DNA of 9,618 nucleotides from an uncultured Mycoplasmatota bacterium (GCA_947572405.1 CANPBV010000058.1:1-9618); one strand, 5' to 3'. Shown: positions 1-6,381, counted from the stretch's first letter. The notes: generated by a model not told the origin, from the sequence alone. Made by a program: numbers and translations.

Positions 1-1
1 G

Positions 2-506
2 CTTAATTTTAATTTACTAAAGAAATTCGTGTCTAAAAACTTGACATAAATCCATAACTACTAGTGTATCTATTTCTCGACTTCAAATTATTAAAATAGA
101 ATCAGGTTCTCTATTATCTAAAATATTTGGCGACGAAAACATAATAGAAACTATTGCATATATGTTCAAAAAAATAGTGGATTGGGTATATCATACTTAT
201 ACAAAAGAAGGTAAGATTGAACTGAATAGTAAATTGATGAAAGAAATTTCGAATGATGCAGACATAATAGAAAAATTAGAAATTATGGGAATAAAAACTA
301 AAAAATCTAAAGAAAATTTATCAGATACTCTAAATGTTGTAACTAAAGAACTTTATGATATTGCTATTAAAGCTCCAAGAGTTAAAATAGATGATGCAGA
401 ACTTAAAGTTTCAGATACAAAAAGGTATTTAGAATGCTCTACAAAATATTTAAATGAACGTACTGCTAATGATAATGCTGACAAAAAGAATGACGAAAAT
501 ATATAA
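2..506 (+). pseudogene. 3' part of a broken gene, unknown function
   Basis: An ATG at 162 gives a 114-aa reading, but no Shine-Dalgarno precedes it. The same frame stays open without a start codon back to 45, after a TGA at 42-44. The added residues (including LQIIKIESGSLLSKIFG) read naturally into MFKKIVDWVYHTYTKEG. A second frame is open from 2 to 46 (ending FVSKNLT) and stops at a TAA at 47-49; skipping one T there would join the two. I infer the C-terminal part of a larger protein whose 5' end lies left of the window, split by a one-base frameshift (real decay or an assembly error). The protein is helical, rich in Lys, Glu and Asp, with an Asn/Asp/Lys tail and no membrane segment or signal peptide. 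I do not recognise its function. It sits just upstream of a toxin-antitoxin locus, so it may belong to the same accessory island. If the upstream reading is wrong, it is a 114-aa orphan starting at 162. Confidence 0.5.
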
Positions 507-530
507 AAATTAATATTATTAAGCAATTCG

Positions 531-582
531 AATATACTATAAATGTATACTAATTGACATTTTCATAAAAATATAGTATATT
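531..582. repeat. 11-bp inverted repeat over the antitoxin promoter
   Basis: AATATACTATA at 531-541 is the exact reverse complement of TATAGTATATT at 572-582. The right arm contains the -10 box of the antitoxin promoter and the left arm lies upstream of its -35. The arms could be a two-site operator or a cruciform. The sequence is AT-rich, so chance is possible. A small palindrome GTATAC (545-550) lies between them. Confidence 0.5.
554..582 (+). promoter_or_regulatory. Promoter of the type III antitoxin RNA
   Basis: A consensus -35 TTGACA (554-559) is followed by a 17-bp spacer and the -10 TATATT (577-582, one mismatch to TATAAT). Transcription would begin near 589, about 20 nt before the first RNA repeat. 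This is the only strong promoter upstream of the toxin, so it should drive the antitoxin RNA and, by terminator read-through, the toxin. Confidence 0.75.
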
Positions 583-588
583 TATATT

Positions 589-740
589 GCTACTTTAAAA
601 GTGGTGAAAATGTTTTTCGCTTCTGGATGGTGCGAATAATAAGTGATTCCAGGCGACAATGTTTTTCGCTTCCAGGTGGTGCGACTAATAAATGATCCTG
701 GTTGAAAATGTAGAATAACTTCATCGTAAGATGGAGTTTT
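589..740 (+). ncRNA. Type III antitoxin RNA precursor (CptI-like)
   Basis: This RNA of about 150 nt runs from the promoter to the terminator before the toxin gene. It carries two 49-nt direct repeats, each able to fold as an H-type pseudoknot. In repeat 1, stem 1 is TTCGC 616-620 with GCGAA 632-636, and stem 2 is CTGGA 623-627 with TCCAG 648-652, interleaved a-b-a'-b'. In repeat 2, stem 1 is TCGC 666-669 with GCGA 681-684, and stem 2 is CCAGG 672-676 with CCTGG 697-701. In known type III systems the toxin cuts the precursor into single repeats, and each pseudoknot binds and inactivates a toxin monomer in a closed ring; here that is inferred. The repeat boundaries carry AAAATG, ACAATG and AAAATG, plausible processing sites. 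The transcript ends are predicted. Confidence 0.82.
609..706 (+). repeat. Two tandem 49-nt antitoxin repeats
   Basis: Unit 1 is 609-657 and unit 2 is 658-706; both begin AATGTTTTTCGCTT, and a third unit seems to begin at 707 (AATGTAG) but stops matching at once. Differences cluster in stem 2, where three of five base pairs change on both sides, and at the unit ends. The 20-nt segment between the stem-2 arms differs at only two positions. The repeats lie directly before a terminator and toxin gene, the hallmark layout of type III toxin-antitoxin loci. Confidence 0.88.
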
Positions 741-743
741 CTT
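717..743 (+). terminator. Intrinsic terminator between antitoxin RNA and toxin
   Basis: The stem AACTTCATC (717-725) pairs with GATGGAGTT (730-738) through a GTAA loop, with one G-T wobble, and is followed by TTTTCTTTT. In type III systems a leaky terminator here lets most transcripts end after the antitoxin repeats and a minority continue into the toxin gene, keeping antitoxin in excess. Confidence 0.85.
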
Positions 744-782
744 TTGCTTTATGGTATTATATTATTTATGGAGATGATGCAC

Positions 783-1250
783 ATGGAAATTAAAACCGGA
801 TATTTATATCACATAAAAGATGAATATTTTGATGTTGTACAAGATGAAAATCTAATGCAAAACCATGAAAAAGGAAAGAAGAGACCGACTTATTTTACTA
901 TTAAAGATAAGGAAATATTATGGTTTATTCCTATAAGTTCTAAAGTAGAAAAATACAAAAAAATAATTGATAAAAAAATAGAAAAATATGGTTTTTGTAA
1001 TACAATTATAATTAGAAAAATAGCTGATGATGATGCTACGATATTACTCCAAAATGCATTTCCCACATTAGAAAAATATATAGATCATGTGCATACAGTA
1101 GATGGTGTCCCTTTAAAAGTGCCAACTGATCTACAAAATGAAATAAAAAGTTTATTCAAAAATATGATTGGATTAAAGAAAAGAGGAACAAATTTATTTT
1201 TTACTGATATAGATAGATTGAAACAACAAATGTTAAAAGAAATAAAATAA
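783..1250 (+). CDS. cptN: Type III toxin-antitoxin toxin, CptN/ToxN-like endoribonuclease
   Basis: A predicted 155-aa sequence-specific endoribonuclease that would cut cellular mRNAs when free and also process its own antitoxin RNA. It opens with MEIKTGYLYHIKDEYF. A KRPTYF segment (33-38) and PISSKVEKY (50-58) follow; the Ser-Ser-x-Lys region occupies the place of the Thr-Ser-x-Lys active site of ToxN. Later come a conserved-looking LLQNAFPTLEKYIDHVHTV (88-106) and a C-terminal TDIDRLKQQML, all as I recall for CptN-type toxins. The start at 783 has GGAG (770-773) nine bases upstream and gives the family N-terminus; an upstream TTG at 744 and ATGs at 768, 774 and 777 are less well placed, and 744 lies in the terminator T-tract. 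Antitoxin repeats and a terminator stand directly upstream. Toxicity may act in phage defence by abortive infection or in stabilising the island. The choice of CptN over ToxN or TenpN rests on sequence resemblance from memory. Confidence 0.85.
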   Translation: MEIKTGYLYHIKDEYFDVVQDENLMQNHEKGKKRPTYFTIKDKEILWFIPISSKVEKYKKIIDKKIEKYGFCNTIIIRKIADDDATILLQNAFPTLEKYIDHVHTVDGVPLKVPTDLQNEIKSLFKNMIGLKKRGTNLFFTDIDRLKQQMLKEIK

Positions 1251-1478
1251 GTGATAAGTATAAGTAATTTTAGTTATTTAATATTTCTTATTCATCCCGA
1301 ATGGGATAGTGGCACAAGCAGCGATACGCGAAAAGGAAAACCAATAGAAAGTGATTATGATGTTTTTTTAACCTGCATAATCATTACAAAGGACGATATT
1401 TTAAGGTATACTGATAAAATACGAAAGTGTATTAATGCAAGGTTAGAGAAACCTATCATATTTTATATCTATATATAA
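1251..1478 (+). CDS. Short hypothetical protein abutting the toxin gene
   Basis: A 75-codon frame begins with GTG immediately after the toxin TAA and ends just before a strong terminator. No clear SD precedes the GTG, and there is no internal ATG. The central part (HPEWDSGTSSDTRKGKPIESDYDVFLTC is at about 16-43) looks protein-like and is slightly more GC-rich than its surroundings. I do not recognise it. It may be a translationally coupled third gene of the toxin operon, the 3' remnant of a decayed gene, or a chance frame. The zero-gap junction and shared terminator favour co-transcription with the toxin. Confidence 0.35.
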   Translation: MISISNFSYLIFLIHPEWDSGTSSDTRKGKPIESDYDVFLTCIIITKDDILRYTDKIRKCINARLEKPIIFYIYI

Positions 1479-1481
1479 ATT

Positions 1482-1512
1482 AGGCTAAGATATAACCAAC
1501 TTGGCCTTTTTT
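1482..1512 (+). terminator. Intrinsic terminator closing the toxin operon
   Basis: AGGCTAAG (1482-1489) pairs with CTTGGCCT (1500-1507), with one wobble, around a 10-nt loop, followed by a T run (1507-1512). It ends the toxin transcript and isolates it from smc. Bases 1513-1658 hold no supported gene. Confidence 0.8.
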
Positions 1513-1658
1513 GTGTAAAAAGATAAGATTTATGCGATGAAACATAGGGGCGCGAAAAAATACGATATCGAAAACCAAGATTAAAAGATTTAACACAATG
1601 ATTCAGGAATTACATTTGCAAACAACAGATTTTAATCCAAAATTCTCTACCTAATTTA

Positions 1659-1688
1659 TTGCGGACATGGTCTGTGGCGTGATATAAT
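1659..1688 (+). promoter_or_regulatory. smc promoter with extended -10
   Basis: TGA-TATAAT (1680-1688) is an extended -10; a weak -35 TTGCGG (1659-1664) sits 18 bp upstream. Transcription would begin near 1695. The in-frame ATG at 1687 lies inside the -10 box and cannot be in the message, which decides the smc start in favour of 1714. Confidence 0.7.
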
Positions 1689-1713
1689 GAGTATATATAA
1701 GCGTGGTGATAAA

Positions 1714-4656
1714 ATGTATCTAAAAAATATAAAAGCACATGGATTTAAATCGTTCGCTGAGCATATTGAGATAGAATTAAAAAATGGGATTACTGGTATT
1801 GTAGGACCAAATGGAAGTGGAAAAAGTAATGTAGTAGATGCAATCCGTTGGGTTCTTGGGGAACAGTCTGTAAAGTCCCTTCGTGGTGATGGGAACATGG
1901 CGGATGTCATATTTTCAGGAAGCAAATCCAGAAATGCTATGAATATAGCAAGTGTTACATTAGTATTTGATAACAAAGATCATTATTTATCGGTAAACTA
2001 TGATGAAGTGTCTATCAAAAGACGTGTTTACAGAGATGGAACAAATGAATATTCCTTAAATGGAGAAAAATGTAGACTCAAAGATATTACGGACCTATTG
2101 ATGGATAGTGGAGTTGCAAAAGAAAGCTTTAACATTATTTCTCAAGGGAAGATTGAAGAAATTATTAGCAGTAAGCCAACTGATAGAAGAATTATTTTTG
2201 AAGAGGCAGCTGGAGTTTTAAAATACAAGAGAAGAAAAGAAGAGGCCTTAAGAAAACTGGATCGTACACACGATAATATGAATCGTGTAAATGATATTAT
2301 GAAAGAACTAGAGGTTCAAGTTACACCCCTCAAGGAACAAAAGGAACAGGCCGAAAAATATTTACAAATGAAAGATGAATTAGAGCAGATAGAAATTGCT
2401 TTGATTGCCTCTGACATAGAAAAAGTAAATGAAGAATATCAAAATAAAAAGGATCGAATTGAAACCTTAAATAAAGAACTATTAAATGCCAACTTTGAAA
2501 AGACGTCTGGAGACGCAAAGATAGAAGAATATAAATTAAAAATAACCAAACTAGAAAGAGAAATTAGTGAATTACAAAACTCTTTATTGGAATATACAAA
2601 ATTAGTAGAACAATTAAACAGTCGAAAAACACTTTTATTAGAAAGAAGAAAATATGAAGTAGAGGATAGAAAAATTCATCAAGAAATGATTGCATTAAAA
2701 GAAGAAGAGTTAAAATCAAAAAATCAAATAGAGTTGTTATACCAGGAAATTAGTTCTTTAAAAGAAACTCTACGAAAGGAAAAAATAAAAGTAGAGGCTT
2801 ATCAGGTAGACTTAGAAAAACAAAAGAATTCAAAACGGAGATTAGAGGAAAGTTTAACAAAACAGGTAAGATTAGAACAAAATTTAGCTATAAAAATAGA
2901 GCAACTACAAGAAAGTACTCTTCACAACGGAACCCTTCCTTATGCAGTAAAAGTGGTTTTAGATCATCCAAAATTGCGAGGAATTCATAATGTAATTGGG
3001 AATGTCATTGAAGTAGAAGAACAATACACCAAAGCTATTATGACGAGTTTAGGGTATGCTACTAGTTACATCATTGTTGAGGACGAAGGCAGTGCAAAAG
3101 AAGCCATCAACTATTTGAAACAAAATAAATTAGGAAGAGCAACATTTTTCCCTATGAATGTCATCAAACCAAAATATGTTGATATGGAAACAATAAAACA
3201 AATATCCGAATTAAATATGTCAATTGACATAGCTTCTAATCTTGTTCAGTATGATAAAAAGTATGATGCCATTATTAAAAACCAATTAGGTAATGTATTA
3301 GTAGTAGATACTATAGATAGTGCCAATAAAATTGCTAAAAAAATAAATTATCGATATCGCATTGTTACACTGGATGGGGAATTACTTCATGTTGGGGGTT
3401 CCTTAACTGGTGGTGAAGCCGCTAAAAATAGAAACGTACTCACAGAAAAGCAAGAATTAGAAACCAAATTAAAAGAACAAAATAACATTGTCCAATCGAT
3501 CAAAGAATTAGAAAATCAAATCAATGAAATTGATTCATTAACTAAGGAAATAGAAGATAGTGAGTATTTGGTAAATAAATCTTTTATAGAAACAGAGGAA
3601 ATTATAAAAAATAAACAGATTTTAATAGAGGAAAGAGTAGAAAGATTAAATCATTTAACAGATGAAATAACGAGTATGAATCATTTGATGAATCAAACAT
3701 TGGATGAGGAAGAGCAGGAAATTCTAAATAACTTTTATCAGAAAGAACAACAAAAGAAAAGTATCGAATTAGAACTTTCTAATAAAATGAAAGAGAAGCT
3801 AGAATTAACAGAAGAATTACAAGAATTTGAATTTGAACAACGAAGAGGTAATAGTGCTTTAAATGCAAAAAATAAAGAATTAAAAGACTTAGAAATTGAA
3901 GTTAATAGAATAGATGTCAAATTAGACCATTACTTATCTATATTAAGCGAGACATATAATATGACATTTGAAAAAGCTAGAACAGATTATGTTCTTGGAA
4001 TGGAAGAAAAAATTGCTAGAACTAGAGTTATGAATTTAAAAAGAGACATAAAAGAATTGGGAATGGTAAATTTAGGAGCTATTGAGGAATATACCAGGGT
4101 AAATGAACGTTATGAATTTTTGATTCAACAATCTGAGGATTTAATGGGAGCAGAAAATACATTACTAGAAATTATTTCAGAAATGGATTCTGTTATGGAA
4201 CATGAATTTTTGGATACCTTTAAAATGATTAATAGTCATTTTGAAGAAACGTTTAGGGAATTGTTTCATGGAGGAAATGCAGCATTAAAATTAACTGATC
4301 CATCTAATATATTAGAAACAGGAATTGAAATTGTAGCCTCTCCACCCGGAAAAAAATTAACAAGTATATCCTTGTTATCCGGAGGTGAGAAAACGTTTAC
4401 TGCAATTAGTTTATTATTTGCCATTTTAAAATCTCGTCCCGTTCCGTTTTGTGTACTAGATGAGGTAGAAGCAGCTCTAGATGAAGTTAATGTAGATAGT
4501 TTTGGAAAGTATTTGTTAAAATTAAAAGAAAAAACGCAATTTATTTTAATTACACATAAGAAAAAAACAATGGAATATGCTGATGTATTATACGGAATTA
4601 CAATGCAAGAATCTGGCGTTAGTAAATTAGTAAGTGTAAAATTAGAAGAATTTTAA
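1714..4656 (+). CDS. smc: Chromosome segregation ATPase SMC, short-arm form
   Basis: SMC dimerises through its hinge and, with ScpA and ScpB, forms the condensin ring that organises and segregates the chromosome. The N-terminal head starts MYLKNIKAHGFKSFA. It carries Walker A GPNGSGKSN (31-39), the Q-loop around Gln144 and EEAAGVLKYK. A coiled coil (about 165-405), a hinge (about 415-570, RGIHNVIGNVIEV to GGSLTGGEA) and a returning coiled coil (about 580-820) follow. The C-terminal head has the signature LSGGE (888-892), Walker B VLDEVEAALDE with Asp916 and Glu917, and the H-loop ITHKK. All catalytic motifs are intact. At 980 aa it is about 200 aa shorter than Bacillus SMC (around 1186), close to Mollicutes SMC, with shortened arms. 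The start has GGTGAT (1705-1710) as SD. The usual rnc and ftsY neighbours are absent and a terminator follows, so it is transcribed alone. Confidence 0.96.
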   Translation: MYLKNIKAHGFKSFAEHIEIELKNGITGIVGPNGSGKSNVVDAIRWVLGEQSVKSLRGDGNMADVIFSGSKSRNAMNIASVTLVFDNKDHYLSVNYDEVSIKRRVYRDGTNEYSLNGEKCRLKDITDLLMDSGVAKESFNIISQGKIEEIISSKPTDRRIIFEEAAGVLKYKRRKEEALRKLDRTHDNMNRVNDIMKELEVQVTPLKEQKEQAEKYLQMKDELEQIEIALIASDIEKVNEEYQNKKDRIETLNKELLNANFEKTSGDAKIEEYKLKITKLEREISELQNSLLEYTKLVEQLNSRKTLLLERRKYEVEDRKIHQEMIALKEEELKSKNQIELLYQEISSLKETLRKEKIKVEAYQVDLEKQKNSKRRLEESLTKQVRLEQNLAIKIEQLQESTLHNGTLPYAVKVVLDHPKLRGIHNVIGNVIEVEEQYTKAIMTSLGYATSYIIVEDEGSAKEAINYLKQNKLGRATFFPMNVIKPKYVDMETIKQISELNMSIDIASNLVQYDKKYDAIIKNQLGNVLVVDTIDSANKIAKKINYRYRIVTLDGELLHVGGSLTGGEAAKNRNVLTEKQELETKLKEQNNIVQSIKELENQINEIDSLTKEIEDSEYLVNKSFIETEEIIKNKQILIEERVERLNHLTDEITSMNHLMNQTLDEEEQEILNNFYQKEQQKKSIELELSNKMKEKLELTEELQEFEFEQRRGNSALNAKNKELKDLEIEVNRIDVKLDHYLSILSETYNMTFEKARTDYVLGMEEKIARTRVMNLKRDIKELGMVNLGAIEEYTRVNERYEFLIQQSEDLMGAENTLLEIISEMDSVMEHEFLDTFKMINSHFEETFRELFHGGNAALKLTDPSNILETGIEIVASPPGKKLTSISLLSGGEKTFTAISLLFAILKSRPVPFCVLDEVEAALDEVNVDSFGKYLLKLKEKTQFILITHKKKTMEYADVLYGITMQESGVSKLVSVKLEEF

Positions 4657-4682
4657 AATAGATAAAAATTTATGGTTATAAT

Positions 4683-4715
4683 AAGTAGATTCAAAAATTG
4701 GGTTTACTTTTTTTT
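4683..4715 (+). terminator. Intrinsic terminator of smc
   Basis: AAGTAGATTC (4683-4692) pairs with GGGTTTACTT (4700-4709), with three wobbles, around a 7-nt loop, followed by eight T (4708-4715). It lies 27 nt after the smc stop codon. Confidence 0.78.
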
Positions 4716-4810
4716 GATAATGAAATAGAGACAGGAACGATCAACACTAAGTAAAAAAATTAAATTTAAAGTTTTAACCTTATTCTGATTAGAAAATAAA
4801 ATTACCAATA

Positions 4811-4839
4811 TTGACCTATAAATTGTTATATGATAAAGT
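4811..4839 (+). promoter_or_regulatory. Likely promoter of the 111-aa orphan gene
   Basis: -35 TTGACC (4811-4816), a 17-bp spacer and -10 TAAAGT (4834-4839), preceded by TG at 4831-4832 as in an extended -10. The -10 matches at only four positions. The position, about 25 nt before the start codon, fits. Confidence 0.4.
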
Positions 4840-4863
4840 CAAAATAGGAAGGGATTTGATTAG

Positions 4864-5199
4864 ATGTATCATGTAATCGTAAATTTAAATAACGATGAAA
4901 TAATACGATTTGAAACCTCTGATGTAACTATAGAATATAATAAAAAACGAATAAAAATAGCCATTATGATAACAAATAAAAGAATTATTTTTTTACAAGA
5001 TATCAATAAAAATACTTTAATAGAAGCTTTTCATATAACGAGAGGTTGTTATACTTTACCAACATTCCAGCCAATAGAAGAGATTCTTAAAAAGGAAATA
5101 AGGGATTATAGCTATATTGGGAATGGGACAGAAATATTGACCGATGATAACAATATATTTGTTTTTAATTATGACTTAACAGAGGCTTTGAAAGAATAA
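4864..5199 (+). CDS. Small hypothetical protein, possibly PH-like fold
   Basis: A 111-aa acidic cytoplasmic protein without signal peptide or membrane helix. It has a good SD (GGAAGGG at 4847-4853, ten bases before ATG), its own likely promoter and a clean stop, so it is probably expressed. The first 45 residues look like beta strands, and IMITNKRIIFL (34-44) resembles the T-N-K-R-hydrophobic strand common in bacterial PH/GRAM-like domains. The second half (TLPTFQPIEEILKKEIRDY onward) is unlike anything I recognise. It stands alone between smc and a convergent dehydrogenase. No function can be assigned; the PH-like idea is a structural guess from one motif. Confidence 0.65.
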   Translation: MYHVIVNLNNDEIIRFETSDVTIEYNKKRIKIAIMITNKRIIFLQDINKNTLIEAFHITRGCYTLPTFQPIEEILKKEIRDYSYIGNGTEILTDDNNIFVFNYDLTEALKE

Positions 5200-5209
5200 A
5201 GAAAATATG

Positions 5210-5251
5210 CTAAAATCGTCCCCCATTAATAGAAACTAGTAACGATTTTAG
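5210..5251. terminator. Perfect 10-bp hairpin in the convergent gap
   Basis: CTAAAATCGT (5210-5219) and ACGATTTTAG (5242-5251) are exact inverted repeats around a 22-nt loop. On the minus strand GGGGG lies in the loop directly before the 3' arm and CATATTTTCTTT follows, so it could end the dehydrogenase transcript. On the plus strand no T run follows. It may work as a two-way transcription barrier. Confidence 0.5.
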
Positions 5252-5269
5252 ACTGACATATATTATAAG

Positions 5270-5299
5270 CCCCCAATTCAAGTAAAATTGAATTAGGGG
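5270..5299. terminator. Second hairpin in the convergent gap
   Basis: CCCC (5270-5273) plus AATTCAA (5275-5281) pair with TTGAATT (5288-5294) plus GGGG (5296-5299), with one C-A mismatch and a 6-nt loop. No immediate T tract follows on either strand, so its efficiency as a terminator is uncertain. It lies 22 nt past the dehydrogenase stop. Confidence 0.45.
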
Positions 5300-5321
5300 A
5301 TGAATAAAGTTCTCTTTTTGT

Positions 5322-6230
5322 TTATGAGCCTACAATATCACCACCATTTGGGTGTAATACTTGGCCCGACATATATGAAGAATCATCACTTGCCAAAAAT
5401 AAATAGCTAGGGGCGACTTCAAAAGGTTCTCCAGCTCGCTCCATAGGAACCCTACTTGTATAAGCACCAAATGTAGTTACTTCCTCTGCACTAAAAGAAG
5501 ATGGGATTAAAGGGGTCCAAATTGGTCCAGGAGCAACAGCATTTACTCTAATTCCTTGTTTTACTAAATTTAGGGCAAGAGAACGTGTAAAAGATACAAT
5601 GGCTCCTTTTGTAGCACTATAATCTAATAATTGCTTGTTTCCTTTATAGGCTGTAATCGATGCTGTATTAATGATGGTACCACCTTTAGGTAGATATGGA
5701 AGTGCGGCTTTGGTTACATAAAAGTAAGAAAATACATTTGTTGCAAATGTTGTTTTTAATTGCACATCACTAATATCTAGAATACTATCTTGTAAAAATT
5801 GAACACCACAGTTATTTACTAAAATATCAATATGGCCAAACGTTTGAATTGCTTTTTGAACGGCTTTGATTGCATTTTCTTCTTTTGTTAAATCAGTCAT
5901 AATAGAAAGTGATCTTCTACCGAATGATTTAATATGTTCCTCCGTTTCCATCGCATCTTCTCTTTCGTTTAAATAAACAAATGCGATATCAGCGCCTTCC
6001 TTTGCAAATAAATAACTAACAGCTCTTCCAATACCGCTATCTCCCCCTGTGATAAAAGCGATTTTGCCAGCTAATTTTCCACAATGATAAGTATCAGGGT
6101 TTTCACTAATAGGTCTAGGAATCATATGGTTTTCAATTCCAGGCTGAAAATCTTGATGCTGATAAGGAAAAGTAACGGCGACCTCTTCACATTTTATTTT
6201 TCTACCCATATATTGATAATGGGGATTCAT
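5322..6230 (-). CDS. SDR-family oxidoreductase, general-stress type
   Basis: A 302-aa NAD(P)(H)-dependent short-chain dehydrogenase of the group that includes the Bacillus general stress proteins YdaD, YhdF and YhxC; the substrate is unknown. It has the N-terminal extension of this group (FPYQHQDFQPGIE, 21-33). The Rossmann motif is TGGDSGIG (61-68). NNCG (139-142) stands where most members have NNAG. The catalytic tetrad is Asn165, Ser191, Tyr204 and Lys208 (YSATK), and the C-terminus ends in LHPNGGDIVGS. The start at 6230 has AGGAG (6244-6240) nine bases upstream; a TTG at 6239 abuts the SD and is unlikely. It is the only minus-strand protein gene here and converges on the 111-aa orphan. 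A small RNA or leader with its own terminator lies just upstream on the same strand, so expression may depend on both a proximal promoter and read-through. Confidence 0.93.
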   Translation of the reverse strand: MNPHYQYMGRKIKCEEVAVTFPYQHQDFQPGIENHMIPRPISENPDTYHCGKLAGKIAFITGGDSGIGRAVSYLFAKEGADIAFVYLNEREDAMETEEHIKSFGRRSLSIMTDLTKEENAIKAVQKAIQTFGHIDILVNNCGVQFLQDSILDISDVQLKTTFATNVFSYFYVTKAALPYLPKGGTIINTASITAYKGNKQLLDYSATKGAIVSFTRSLALNLVKQGIRVNAVAPGPIWTPLIPSSFSAEEVTTFGAYTSRVPMERAGEPFEVAPSYLFLASDDSSYMSGQVLHPNGGDIVGS

Positions 6231-6251
6231 AAAAATCAACTCCTATTATAT

Positions 6252-6281
6252 ATTATATTCTTATAAACTTTATAAATACAA
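6252..6281 (-). promoter_or_regulatory. Proximal promoter of the dehydrogenase
   Basis: On the minus strand a perfect TATAAT (6257-6252) has a weak -35 TTGTAT (6281-6276) with an 18-bp spacer that overlaps the T run of the upstream terminator. The message would have only about 15 nt before the start codon. Another TATAAT follows at 6250-6245 but lies too close to the SD. Confidence 0.4.
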
Positions 6282-6308
6282 AAAAGAGTGGCCCCCTGAA
6301 GACCACTC
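6280..6308 (-). terminator. Intrinsic terminator on the minus strand
   Basis: GAGTGG (6308-6303) pairs with CCACTC (6291-6286) around the loop UCUUCAGGGGG, followed by six T (6285-6280). No minus-strand protein gene lies upstream, so it must end a non-coding transcript or attenuate the dehydrogenase message. Confidence 0.82.
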
Positions 6309-6376
6309 CTATAAAAGAATAAAAAGGGGTTGGCTAGTGTGATACTAGCGCCAATTCGTCTAATTCGAATTGGTAC
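6280..6376 (-). ncRNA. Candidate small RNA or 5' leader upstream of the SDR gene
   Basis: A predicted minus-strand transcript of about 97 nt between a strong promoter and a strong terminator. It holds three hairpins: CCAATTCG 6373-6366 with CGAATTGG 6358-6351; GCTAGT 6349-6344 with ACTAGC 6338-6333; and the terminator hairpin. CCCCU (6329-6325) could pair with AGGGG (6297-6293) in the terminator loop, forming a pseudoknot. The 11-nt terminator loop is fully complementary to the single-stranded region of the candidate RNA at 8601-8611. It matches no RNA family I know. It could be an independent small RNA or an attenuating leader of the dehydrogenase gene. It contains no convincing open reading frame. 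Confidence 0.55.
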
Positions 6377-6381
6377 TGTAT

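Noticed and set aside
41..70. TTGACA at 41-46 as a promoter for the first gene.
   Set aside because: The only sequence at 17-18 bp spacing is GTGTAT or TGTATC, a poor -10, and the coding frame appears to run through the site.
609..706. CRISPR array.
   Set aside because: Only two units, no spacers, differences concentrated in paired stem positions, and a toxin gene follows; a type III antitoxin explains it.
744..782. Longer toxin starting at TTG 744.
   Set aside because: The TTG is in the terminator T-tract with no SD; ATG 783 has GGAG nine bases upstream and the family N-terminus.
1541..1654. A 37-codon open stretch upstream of smc ending near KFST, as a possible gene remnant.
   Set aside because: No usable start, bounded by a TGA at 1538 and a TAA at 1652, too short to assign, and no recognisable motif.
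1687..1713. Longer SMC starting at ATG 1687.
   Set aside because: This ATG lies within the TATAAT -10 box; ATG 1714 has an SD and gives the conserved SMC N-terminus.
1656..3920. Minus-strand open frames opposite smc.
   Set aside because: They are short, lack SDs and oppose a conserved, full-length gene; they are shadows.
6084..6266. Plus-strand 60-codon frame opposite the start of the dehydrogenase.
   Set aside because: It opposes a conserved coding region and has no SD or recognisable product.
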